64,000 nt of DNA from Rhinopithecus roxellana (taxonomy: Eukaryota; Chordata; Mammalia; Primates; Cercopithecidae): assembly GCF_007565055.1 (NCBI RefSeq), contig NC_044554.1:56329676-56393675 (forward strand), given 5' to 3'. Below, in pieces: positions 1 to 8,983 of this stretch; position 1 is the first letter of the stretch, and every line of letters begins with the position of its first letter. The translations under genes and the position numbers were made by a program. Below the pieces are notes generated by a model. It saw only the letters and a program-made list of their open reading frames with translations, did no database searches and had not been told where the DNA came from.

Positions 1-160
1 GCCTATGTATGTCTCTGCATGTGAGATAGGTCTCCTGAATACAGCAGACTGATGGGTCTTGACTCTTTATCCAGTTTGCCAGTCTGTGTCTTTTAATTGG
101 AGCATTTAGTCCATTTACATTTAAGGTTAATATTGTTATGTGTGAACTTGATCCTGCCAT
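1..160 (-). CDS. L1 ORF2p N-terminus (endonuclease domain), partial
   Basis: This is the start of ORF2, which encodes the L1 endonuclease/reverse transcriptase that nicks target DNA and primes cDNA synthesis there. The ATG is at 158-160, 63 nt beyond the ORF1 stop, the usual L1 spacing. Fifty-three codons are visible with no stop. The fragment holds the start of the APE-like endonuclease: Asn14 in 'LTLNVNGLN' and Glu43 in 'CCIQETYLT', both at the positions of known active-site residues of human ORF2p. The rest of the protein (reverse transcriptase, Cys-rich end) lies beyond the left edge, so function cannot be concluded. Confidence 0.92.
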   Translation of the reverse strand, partial: MAGSSSHITILTLNVNGLNAPIKRHRLANWIKSQDPSVCCIQETYLTCRDIHR

Positions 161-223
161 TATGATATTAACTGGTTATTTTGCTCGTTAGTTGATGCAG
201 TTTCTTCCTAGCCTCAATGGTCT

Positions 224-1240
224 TTACATTTTTGCATGTTTTTGCAATGGCTGGTACCGTTTGTTCCTTTCCATGTTTAGGGCTTCCATCAGGGTCTCTT
301 GTAAGGCAGGCCTGGTGGTGACAAAATCTCTAATCATTTGCTTATCTGTAAAGGATTTTATTTCTCCCTCACTTATGATACTTAGTTTGGCTGGATATGA
401 AATTCTGGGTTGAAAATTCTTTTCTTTAAGAACGTTGAATATTGGCCCCCACTCTCTTCTGGCTTGTAGAGTTTCTGCTGAGAGATCTGCTGTTAGTCTG
501 ATGGGCTTCCCTTTGTGGGTAACCCGACCTTTCTCTCTGGCTGCCCTTAAGATTTTTTCCTTCATTTCAACTTTGGTGAATGTGGCAATTATGTGTCTTG
601 GAGTTGCTCTTCTGAAGGAGTATCTTTGTGGCGTTCTCTGTATTTCCTGAATTTGAATGTTGGCCTGCCCTACTAGGTTGGGGAAGTTCTCCTGGATGAT
701 ATCCTGAAGAGTGTTTTCCAACTTGGTTCCATTTTCCCCCTCACTTTCAGGCACCCCAATCAGACGTAGATTTGGTCTTTTTACATAATCCCATACTTCT
801 TGTAGGCTTTGTTCATTTCTTTTTCTTCTTTTTTCTTTTGGTTTCTCTTCTCGCTTCATTTCATTCATTTGATCCTCAGTCGCTGATACTCTTTCTTCCA
901 GATGATCGAGTCGGTTACTGAAGCTTGTGGATTTGTCATGTATTTCTCGTGTCATGGTTTTCATCTCTGTCATTTCGTTTATGACCTTCTCTGCATGAAT
1001 TAGTCTAGCTGTCAATTCTTCCACTCTTTTTTCAAGATTTTTAGTTTCTTTGCGCTGGGTACGTAATTCCTCCTTTAGCTCTGAGAAGTTTGATGGACTG
1101 AAGCCTTCTTCTCTCATCTCGTCAAAGTCATTCTCTGACCAGCTTCGATCCGTTGCAGGTGATGGGCTGCGCTCCTTTGCAGGGGGAGATGAGCTCTTAT
1201 TTTTTGAATTTCCAGCTTTTCTGCCCTGCTTTTTCCCCAT
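224..1240 (-). CDS. L1 ORF1p, intact 338-residue RNA-binding protein
   Basis: ORF1p is the trimeric RNA chaperone that packages L1 RNA in cytoplasmic ribonucleoprotein particles. The frame is open over 338 codons, the same length as human ORF1p. In order: a polar, basic N-terminus with several Ser-Pro pairs (residues 18-28) that resemble proline-directed phosphorylation sites; a heptad-rich coiled coil from about residue 52 to 150; an RRM-like domain starting near 'NLRLIGVPE' (157); and a C-terminal domain from about 253 with 'REWGPIFNVLKEKNFQPR' and 'MERNKRYQPLQ'. The ATG at 1238-1240 sits directly after the 5' UTR, and the only downstream gene is ORF2, as in a bicistronic L1 RNA. No frameshift or stop is present. 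Whether it is expressed depends on methylation of the upstream promoter. Confidence 0.95.
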   Translation of the reverse strand: MGKKQGRKAGNSKNKSSSPPAKERSPSPATDRSWSENDFDEMREEGFSPSNFSELKEELRTQRKETKNLEKRVEELTARLIHAEKVINEMTEMKTMTREIHDKSTSFSNRLDHLEERVSATEDQMNEMKREEKPKEKRRKRNEQSLQEVWDYVKRPNLRLIGVPESEGENGTKLENTLQDIIQENFPNLVGQANIQIQEIQRTPQRYSFRRATPRHIIATFTKVEMKEKILRAAREKGRVTHKGKPIRLTADLSAETLQARREWGPIFNVLKEKNFQPRISYPAKLSIISEGEIKSFTDKQMIRDFVTTRPALQETLMEALNMERNKRYQPLQKHAKM

Positions 1241-2276
1241 CTTTGTGGTTTTATCTGTCTCTGGTCTTTGATGATGGTGACGTACTGATGGGGATTTGGT
1301 ATAGGTGTCCTTCCTGTTTGATAGTTTTCCTTCTGACAGTCAGGACCCTCAGCTATAGGTCTGTTGGAGATTGCTTGAGGTCCACTCCAGACCCTGTTTG
1401 CCTGGGTATCAGCAGCAGAGGTTGCAGAAGATAGAATATTGCTGAACAGCGAGTGTACCTGTCTGATTCTTACTTTGGAAGCTTCCTCTCAGGGGTGTAC
1501 TCCACCCTGTGAGGTGTGGGGTGTCAGACTGCCCCTAGTGGGGGATGTCTCCCAGTTAGGCTACTCAGGGGTGAGGGACCCACTTGAGCAGGCAGTCTGT
1601 CCGTTCTCAGATCTCAGCCTCCATGTTGGGAGATCCACTGCTCTCTTCAAAGCTGTCAGACAGAGTGGTTCGCGTCTGCTCAGGCCTCTGCTATTTCCCC
1701 TGTTGTTTTTCAGCTGAGCCTTGCCCCCAGAGGTGGAGTCTATAGACACAGGCAGGTTTCCTTGAGCTGCTGTGAGCTCCACCCAGTTGGAGCTTCCCAG
1801 CGGCTTTGTTTACCTACTTAAGCCTCAGCAATGGCGGGCGCCCCTCCCCCAGCCTCGCTGCTGCCTTGTGGTTAGATCGCCGCAGACTGCTGTGTTAACA
1901 ATGAGGGAGGCTCCGTGGGCGTGGGACCCTCCCGGCCAGGTGAGGGATATATTCTTCTGGTGTGCCCGTTGCTTAAAGCGCGGTACTGGGGTGGGAGTTA
2001 CCCGATTTTCCAGGTGTTGTGTGTCTCAGTTCCCCTGGCTAGGAAAAGGGATTCCCTTCCCCCTTGCACTTCCCAGGGGAGGCGATGCCTCGCCCTGCTT
2101 CAGCTCTTGCTGGTCAGGCTGCAGCAGCTGACCAGCACCGATTGTCCGGCACTCCCTAGTGAGATGACCCCAGTACCTCAGTTGAAAATGCAGAAATCAT
2201 TGGTCTTCTGTGTCGCTCGCGCTGGGAGTTGGAGACTGGAGCTGTTCCTATTCGGCCATCTTGCTCCCTATCCCTG
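1241..2276 (-). promoter_or_regulatory. L1 5' UTR with internal promoter and YY1 site
   Basis: This ~1-kb, GC- and CpG-rich leader matches the primate L1 5' UTR from end to end. The minus strand reads CAAGATGGCCG at 2253-2263, the YY1 site that positions L1 transcription initiation, only about 13 bp inside the 5' end. Established L1 biology places sense transcription (leftward here) at this end and an antisense promoter in the same leader that would transcribe rightward into the flank beyond 2277. Activity is inferred, not shown. Confidence 0.9.
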
Positions 2277-2689
2277 AGGCCATTTTAAAAAATGTTTCTT
2301 GTAGTGCAGTTCTGCTGGCGATGAATTATCAATTTTTGTTTGTCTAAAGTTATCTCAATTTCTTATGCATTTATTAAAGGTATATTCACTGTGCATAAAA
2401 TTTGGGGCTCACAGTATTTTACTTTCAGTGCTTTAGTCATGGTGATCCTTTTACTTAGGACTTGTATAATTTTTGACAAGAAGTCTGCTGGAATTCTCCC
2501 TTTTCTTCCTGTGTATATCTTCTACCATTTTACCCTCTGAGTACCTTCAACATATTCTCTTTATCTTTTGGTTTGGAGCTACTGGAATATGATATGTTTA
2601 AGTGTGTATGTGTGTTTTATTTCATTCGTTATTTATCCTGCTTGAAGTTCCCAAAATCTCTTATATCTGTAGTTTGAGGTATTTTGTAA
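2277..2689 (-). mobile_element. Old L1M remnant, ORF1 region (left piece)
   Basis: The plus strand reads antisense to an L1M ORF1 region ('gcagttctgctggcgatgaa' and following). It is interrupted at about 2690 by a young L1 fragment and resumes near 3769. It also carries the full-length L1 inserted at its left. Decay is heavy and no frame survives. Confidence 0.6.
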
Positions 2690-3768
2690 TTTTTTTAAAA
2701 TTATTATTATTATACTTTAAGTTCTAGGGTACATGTGCATAACGTGCAGGTTTGTTACATATGTATACTTGTGCCTTGTTGGTGTGCTGCACCCATCAAC
2801 TCGTCAGCACCCATCAACTCGTCATTTATATCAGGTATAACTCCCAATGCAATCCCTCCCCCCTCCCCCCTCTGCATGATAGGCCCCAGTGTGTGATGTT
2901 CCCCTTCCCAAGTCCAAGTGATCTCATTGTTCAGTTCCCACCTATGAGTGAGAACATGCGGTGTTTGGTTTTCTGTTCTTGTGATAGTTTGCTAAGAATG
3001 ATGGTTTCCAGCTGCATCCATGTCCCTACAAAGGACACGAACTCATCCTTTTTTATGGCTGCATAGTATTCCATGGTGTATATGTGCCACATTTTCTTAA
3101 TCCAGTCTGTCACTGATGGACATTTGGGTTGATTCCAAGTCTTTGCTATTGTGAATAGTGCCGCAATAAACATACGTGTGCATGTGTCTTTATAGCAGCA
3201 TGATTTATAATCCTTTGGGTATATACCCAGTAATGGGATGGCTGGGTCATATGGTACATCTAGTTCTAGATCCTTGAGGAATCGCCATACTGTTTTCCAT
3301 AATGGTTGAACTAGTTTACAATCCCACCAACAGCGTAAAAGTGTTCCTATTTCTCCACATCCTCTCCAGCACCTATTGTTTCCTGACTTTTGAATGATTG
3401 CCATTCTAACTGGTGTGAGATGGTATCTCATTGTGGTTTTGATTTGCATTTCTCTGATGGCCAGTGATGATGAGCATTTTTTCATGTGTCTGTTGGCTGT
3501 ATGAATGTCTTCTTTTGAGAAATGTCTGTTCATATCCTTTGCCCACTTTTTGATGGGGTTGTTTGTTTTTTTCTTGTAAATTTGTTTGAGTTCTTTGTAG
3601 GTCCTGGATATTAGCCCTTTGTCAGATGAGTAGATTGCAAAAATTTTCTCCCATTCTGTAGGTTGCCTGTTCACTCTGATGGTAGTTTCTTTTGCTGTGC
3701 AGAAGCTCTTTAGTTTAATTAGATCCCATTTGTCAATTTTGACTTTTGCTGCCGTTGCTTTTGGTGTT
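2690..3768 (-). mobile_element. 5'-truncated young L1 (3' UTR plus end of ORF2)
   Basis: The minus strand runs from ORF2 codons for 'KATAAKVKIDKWDLIKLKS' to the 3' UTR, ending in a TAA-rich A-tail (about 2690-2715 read backwards). The 3' UTR has the G-rich block (pyrimidine-rich on the plus strand near 2850-2875) and a doubled 'gatgggtgctgacgagtt'-type block seen in four copies in this window. No convincing target duplication was found at the junctions with the surrounding L1M. Confidence 0.92.
2931..3768 (-). pseudogene. L1 ORF2p C-terminal fragment, frame still open
   Basis: About 278 codons of the ORF2p C-terminus are open up to the natural stop, followed by the 3' UTR. There is no start codon of its own, since the copy is 5'-truncated; the open frame runs a few codons into flanking DNA. 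The C-terminal Cys/His motif is visible as CWRGCGEIGTLLRCWWDC, with the expected His replaced by Arg, so the CX3CX7HX4C pattern is damaged. It is a dead fragment that has not yet accumulated stops. Confidence 0.88.
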
Positions 3769-4560
3769 AAAATAATTCTCAACCATTATCTCTTCAGATA
3801 TTATTCTACCTCACTCTTTTTTCATTTTATTTTTGGATGGATAACATGTATGTTAAGAATTTTGATATTGTCCAACAACACAGGATGCTCTGTTTTTGTT
3901 TTGTACTTTTATTTTCCCTTGGCTTAAGTTTGAGTAATTTCTGTTAACGAATCTGCATATTCACAATTTCTTTCTTGAGTTACTTTGAGTTAGCTAGCAA
4001 GTCTGTCAAAGTGAGTCTTCATCTCTGCTAACATGTTTTTCATTTACAGCATTTTTAATTAATTTTATGGTTTCCATTTTGGTTATAATTTCCCACATAA
4101 TGTTACATGTTGTCAGTTTCTTCTACTAGAGACTTGAACACATTACTCGTAGTTATTTTTAAATACCTCTCTGAAATTCCAGCATCTCAATTATCTCTGA
4201 GTCTGGTTGTGTTGATTGTTTTGCCCCTTGACTATGTATTGTTTTCCATCTGCATTTTTGGGTGTCTCATAACTTTTGATTGAGTATTGAGCATACAGTA
4301 GAAGTGAGAACTAAAATAATGAGTATTTATGCCTGAGATGTGCATGCTTCTTCTTCTGATAGACTTTCATTGTGGAAAGTTAAGTTAATCTAGGCAAGTG
4401 TTGAGCTGTTTTCAGGTTTCATTGTCATTGTGAATACTTTCAGTGCACCGCTGCTTTCAATTCCTTTGGTGTTATTTTGTGCTTAATGTGAAGATTAGTG
4501 TGCTTGTGAACTTGTCTTACTGTTTTACTGGATAGAAGAAACATTACTTTAGCTGCATCC
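3769..4560 (-). mobile_element. Old L1M remnant, ORF1/5' UTR region (right piece)
   Basis: Resumes the element cut at 2690: 'caaccattatctcttcagat' and the stretch to about 4300 read antisense to an L1M ORF1, then 5' UTR-like sequence to about 4560. The order on both sides fits one minus-strand element split by the 2690-3768 insertion. Confidence 0.6.
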
Positions 4561-5429
4561 AACATGTTGTTTGATGTTATGTTGTCATTTTTATTCCATT
4601 CAACATATTTTTAACTTTTGATATCTTCTTTTACCCATAAATTATATAAAACTATGTTGTTTAGTTTCTATATATCTGGGATAGTCCATATATCCTACTG
4701 CTATTGATTTATAATTTATTATTTTCCAGTCAGATAACACACTTCACATGATTTCAGTCACCTCAAATATATTGAGACTTGTTTTATGGCCAACATCATG
4801 ATCTATTTTAGTTAATGTTCCAAAAAGAATATGAGTTTAACATTCTAAACTCTATTAAGTCAATTTTCTCAAATAATATACTATTGGTCTCTATATTTTT
4901 ATTTTTACTAATTGTCTGTTTTTGTGACGTGTCAGTTAAAAGAGAGCTGTTGAAATCTCCAAATGTAGTTTGGCATATGTCTATAGCTCCTTTTACATCT
5001 ATTTTTATCAATTTTAAAGGTTTATTGTTAGGTGCATAAACATTGAATTATTATTTTCTCCTGATGAATTAATGCCTTTATTATGAAATGACCTCCTTTA
5101 CCACTGGTAATATTCCTTGTTCTGAGTTATACACTGATTTTAACAAAATTATACTGCCTTTTTTGAAATGCATATTAGCATATAATTTATTTTATAATTT
5201 TACTTATAAAGTTTATGTTTATGTTTAAAGTGAGTTTATATATACACATAAATATTAACCAATTTATATTTGAGTTGAGTTTTATAAATAGATTATGGTT
5301 AAGTCTAGATTATTTATCCAGCCTTTAGTGAGTTTAGACCATTTACATTAATACATTGTTACTGTGTTAGTTGTACCAGCATAATCATTTTTTTAATTTT
5401 TTCTATCTATTCCTTGTTCCTGTTCTTTT
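4561..5429 (-). mobile_element. Old L1M remnant, ORF2 5' half (left piece)
   Basis: Antisense to the linker between endonuclease and reverse transcriptase and to the endonuclease region of an L1M ORF2. Recognisable stretches include 'gaaatctccaaatgtagttt' and 'tgagtttagaccatttacat', the typical antisense of ORF2's N-terminal part. Many small indels; no usable frame. An AluY splits it at 5430. Confidence 0.65.
5412..5429. repeat. Left target-site duplication of AluY
   Basis: The 18-bp string ccttgttcctgttctttt occurs here and again exactly at 5748-5765, bracketing the AluY. A perfect duplication of this length is the mark of L1-driven insertion and indicates youth. Confidence 0.95.
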
Positions 5430-5747
5430 TTTTGTTTGTTTGTTTGTTTGTTTGTTTGTTTGTTTGAGACGGAGTCTTGCTCTGCCACCCAGGCTGGAGT
5501 GCAGTGGCCGGATCTCAGCTCACTGCAAGCTCCGCCTCCCGGGTTTACGCCATTCTCCTGCCTCAGCCTCCCGAGTAGCTGGGACTACAGGCGCCCGCCT
5601 CGTCGCCCGGCTAGTTTTTTGTATTTTTAAGTAGAGACAGGGTTTCACCGTATTAGCCAGGATGGTCTCGATCTCCTGACCTCATGATCCGCCCGTCTCG
5701 GCCTCCCAAAGTGCTGGGATTACAGGCTTGAGCCACCGCGCCCGGCA
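5430..5747 (-). mobile_element. AluY, Old World monkey type, full length
   Basis: A full-length Alu in reverse orientation: a (CAAA)n tail read as (GTTT)n at 5430-5465, then both monomers to 'gccaccgcgcccggc'. The 'cttgagccaccgcg' 5' end and 'cgtcgcccggctag' centre match cercopithecoid AluY rather than human AluY. CpGs are mostly intact. Perfect 18-bp target duplication. Sits in an old L1M. Confidence 0.95.
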
Positions 5748-5964
5748 CCTTGTTCCTGTTCTTTTGCTTTTATGCTTTGTCATTGGTTATCTTTTATGAC
5801 TTCATTTCATATTCTGTACTAACTTATTATATATACCCCGTTGTTTAATTTTCTTAATAGGTCCTTTAAGGTTTGCGGTGTACCTCACTAATGCATACCA
5901 CCTCAGGTATAATACAGAGATCCTACAACAAAATATTTCTCTTGTTCTTCCAACATTGTACAAT
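5748..5964 (-). mobile_element. Old L1M remnant (right piece after AluY)
   Basis: Begins with the right-hand target duplication of the AluY (5748-5765) and continues antisense L1M sequence from the ORF1/ORF2 junction area, for example 'cacctcaggtataatacaga'. Boundary with the next L1M is approximate. Confidence 0.5.
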
Positions 5965-6930
5965 TGTCATATATTTTAAAAAATATTTTTACTTTAAGAT
6001 GAACGTATATTTACATACATTTATAAGAAACATTACAGAGAGATTCTGTGTAACATAAACCCAGTTGCCCCCAGTTGCAATATATTGAAAACTGTACTGC
6101 AGTATCACAACCAGGACAGTCAAGATACAGAACAGTTCATCACTACTATTACCTCATTTTTCCCTATTTTCACTTCCATCTCACACTTGACATTTTTTTC
6201 AAACTGGCAATCACTAATCCTATTCTCCATTTTTATAATTTTGACATTTCAATAATGTTGTATAAATGGAATTGTAATTTACAATATAAATGGAATTATA
6301 CAACACAAATGTGACCATTTGGAATTGGACTTTTATCCCCTCTCTGATTTTCTGGAGAGTTATCCAGGTGGTTGTTTGAATAATTCACACCCTTTTATTG
6401 CTGAGTAGAATTTCATAATATGATGTACCATGGTTTATTTAACCATTAACCTATTAAAGGACTTTGGAGTTGTTTTCAGTTTTTGGTTATTACAAATAAA
6501 GCTGCTATATACATTTGTTTACAGGTTTATATGTAAAGATAACTATTTCACTGGGATAAAATGCCCAGGATTGCAATTTCCAGGTCATAAGGGAACTGTA
6601 TGTTTATTTTTTAAAGAAATTGCCAAAGTGTTTTTCAGGCAGTTTCCAAAAGACTATACCATTGTATATTTCCACCGACAGTGTATTAATGATCTAATTT
6701 CTCTCCATCCTCATCAACATTTAAAAGTATGTTCTCGCTTTTTAAAAAATTTTAGCCATTCTGATTGGTATGTGGAGATTTCTCATTGCATACTCCTCCT
6801 GGATAATGATGCCGAACATACGTTCATGAGTTTATTTGCCATCTGTACAACCACATTGGTGAAATGTCTCTGTATGCACTTTGATAATTTTCTAATTGGA
6901 CTGTATGTTTTTTATAAGAGTTGAGTTTTG
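5965..6930 (-). mobile_element. Old L1M 3' end (3' UTR and ORF2 C-terminus)
   Basis: Antisense to an old L1 3' end: 3' UTR to about 6400, then the ORF2 C-terminal region ('gctgagtagaatttcataat', 'tttccaccgacagtgtatta', 'tgagtttatttgccatctgt'). The 164-codon plus-strand open frame at 6430-6924 is a shadow on the noncoding side and is not a gene. Confidence 0.75.
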
Positions 6931-6939
6931 AGAGTTTTG

Positions 6940-7905
6940 AGGGGACTTCAAACAGTTTTTGGAAACATGGAAATAAAAGATAAAATATAATAAAACATAT
7001 ACACTTTATTTCTCAACATAAGCTCCATTAAATTCAAGACACTTTTGTAAGGGGTAATATCAGCAATATAGTTCATTTCTAAAGCACTGAGGATTCTGGG
7101 GCTCTAACATGTTGAAGCAGACCTTTTTGACATTATTAGCTGAAGAAAAATAGATTTTCTTTAAAATTAGGAAAGAAGAAGCAGTTATAAGGAGTCAAAT
7201 CAGGACTGGAAGGTGATAGCTAATGATTTTTCCTCAAAACTCTCACAAAATTGCCTTATTTTATGAAAATAATGAGCAGGAACATTGTCATTGTAGAGAA
7301 AGACTCTGGTGAAGCGTTCCCAGGCATTTTTCAGCTAAAGCTTTGGCTAACTTTCTGAAAATACTCTTAGAATCAGCAGATGCTATTCTTCTTTGGCCTT
7401 TCGGAAAGTCAACAAGCAGAGTGCCTTGGGCATCTCCCAAACTATTAAACTATTGCTGTGACCTTTGCTCTTGAACAGTCTGCTATTGCTGTGGCTGGAC
7501 CACTTCCACCTCTTGGTTGCTATTACTTTGATTGTGCTTTGTCTTTAGGATTGTATTGGTAAAGCCATGTTTTTGTTTTTGTTTTTTTTCTTCTGTTACA
7601 ATTATTCGAATAAATGCTTTGGGATCTTCATCCCATTTGTTTAAAATTTTTATTAAAAGCACTGCCTTTGGCTGCAGCTGATTCAGACACAATAGTTTTG
7701 GCACTCATTGAATGGAAAGTTTGCTCAACTTTAACTTTTCAGTCAAATTAGTGTAAGCTGAACCAGTTGAGATGTCAGTGGTGTTGGCTCTTGTTTGTAC
7801 TGTTATTTGCCAGTCCTCTTCAATTAGGGTATGGCAAGATTAACAATTTTTTTTTTAACAGTTTGTTTCTACTGGTGCCCCCTGTCTGTTTCAGGATCAG
7901 GACAA
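6940..7905 (-). mobile_element. Mariner-family DNA transposon fossil
   Basis: Minus-strand translation in shifting frames gives a mariner transposase from the second helix-turn-helix region to its natural end. Terminal inverted repeats were not recognised, so the ends are approximate. The neighbours are L1M 3' ends on both sides, and the element is heavily mutated, consistent with an early mammalian or primate insertion. Confidence 0.8.
7007..7860 (-). pseudogene. Mariner transposase pseudogene
   Basis: Visible segments, in order: 'EEDWQITVQTRANTTDIS' (helix-turn-helix region), 'KILNKWDEDPKAFIRIIVT' just before where the first catalytic Asp should lie, 'VFLYNDNVPAHYFHKIRQF' containing the second catalytic Asp and the conserved NxPAH, and the C-terminus 'LQKCLEFNGAYVEK' followed by a stop at 7007-7009. 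The first Asp motif (usually VTGDETW) is degraded to VTEEKKQ, and the pieces lie in different frames, so it is inactive. The transposase would have bound the element's inverted repeats and moved it by cut-and-paste into TA. An intact 73-codon piece at 7483-7704 is only part of it. Confidence 0.82.
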
Positions 7906-7939
7906 CTGTTAAAATCAGAATAAACTCTCTACTTTAGTT

Positions 7940-8105
7940 GTTGGTATTATTCAAATAGTAATTTCTTAGTAAAGCTACTATAGTGATATGATTTGTCAAC
8001 GTTAGGGAAGCCCAAGTAAAGGGAATATGGGAACTCTTTGTAGTATCTTTAAAACTCTTCTATAAGCCTAAAATTATCTCTAAATAAAAATTACAAAAAC
8101 AAAAC
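7940..8105 (+). mobile_element. Old L1M 3' UTR end
   Basis: Resembles the terminal 3' UTR of old L1M copies: 'gggaactctttgtagtatct', then 'aagcctaaaattatctctaa' and an A-rich tail to about 8105. Short and diverged. Confidence 0.5.
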
Positions 8106-8129
8106 CCTTTAACATTTGTCTATGTGACA

Positions 8130-8580
8130 AAACTGACCTCCATCACTATCACTCTTTGTGCTCCGGCCAGCATGGTTGTCCTCTGTCCTCTCATTTCCAG
8201 GACTTGGGATGCTCCCTCCTACGGAAGGGTTTTTGCACAAGGTACAGAGGTTTTTCTTCTGGCTTAAATCTTACTTCTCTTTTTTGGAGTAATAATCCCC
8301 TACTTACCCTTCAGATCTTGGATTAAGGATCTCTTTTATGCTTTCACACCTCCTGATAGAACAAATCCTTCATTTACAGGCTCTTGTATCTCATAGACCA
8401 CTCCTTCAGAGCCCTAGTCACAGTTGCAGTTGTACATTTCTTTGTATGGTTATTTGTTAATGTCTGTCTCTTCTACCAAACAGTAAGATCTGTTGTTAGG
8501 TACTACACTTTAACTTAACCAGTGCCCAGCACAGGATTTGATGCAGAGTAGGCACTCAATAAATAATTGTTCAAGAAATG
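8130..8580 (+). mobile_element. L2 (LINE-2) 3' end
   Basis: Matches the L2 3' portion: 'cccttcagatcttggattaa' region, then 'cagtgcccagcacaggattt' and 'ggcactcaataaataattgt', the well known L2 terminus. Non-coding, ancient mammalian. Confidence 0.75.
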
Positions 8581-8938
8581 ATAAGTCTCTTATGTATCTG
8601 AAGCATCTGAAGTGTCCTACCACTTGCTCACAGAAGGGGGAAGGAACACTTCCCTTTCCATCAAATGTGTTGGCGGGCAAAACATTCTAATTATAAACCC
8701 TTTATGGGAAAATGCTTTAAAGGAGGAACTCTGAGATCTCACAATAAGCAGCAGAAATGTGGCTGTTCCCCTAGATGGCCCCTCTGTGTAACCCCCACCA
8801 TAGGAGCATTTCGAGCTACCATGCCATGCAGTGTGAAGTCTTGTGGCTCCCTCAACAGGGACTTTTACTCAGTGGATAAAGAAAGAGGGAATTCAGCCAT
8901 GCCTATTGTGCAAGCTAAGCAAGACTTTGTCTCTCTCT
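8581..8938. other. Unassigned sequence
   Basis: No repeat or gene recognised. A 109-codon open frame (8665-8994, plus) runs into the adjacent (TTTA)n tract and resembles no protein I know; I do not call it a gene. Confidence 0.5.
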
Positions 8939-8983
8939 TTTTATTTATTTATTTATTTATTCATTTATTTATTTATTTTTGGT
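8939..8983. repeat. (TTTA)n microsatellite
   Basis: About ten tandem TTTA units with one TTCA interruption. Confidence 0.9.

Larger units (their letters stand above)
1..2276 (-). mobile_element. Young LINE-1, 5' half of an apparently full-length copy
   Basis: Read on the minus strand this is an L1 from its 5' end (about 2276) through the 5' UTR, a complete ORF1, a 63-nt inter-ORF spacer (161-223) and the start of ORF2, leaving the window at position 1. CpG dinucleotides in the 5' UTR are well kept and neither reading frame is broken as far as it can be seen, which argues for a recent insertion. It lies inside an older L1M remnant that continues at 2277. The A-tail and target duplication are outside the window, so completeness of ORF2 cannot be judged. 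Confidence 0.93.

Noticed and set aside
6430..6924. 164-codon plus-strand frame as a possible gene
   Set aside because: It lies on the noncoding strand of an old L1M ORF2 end; recognisable L1 sequence explains it.
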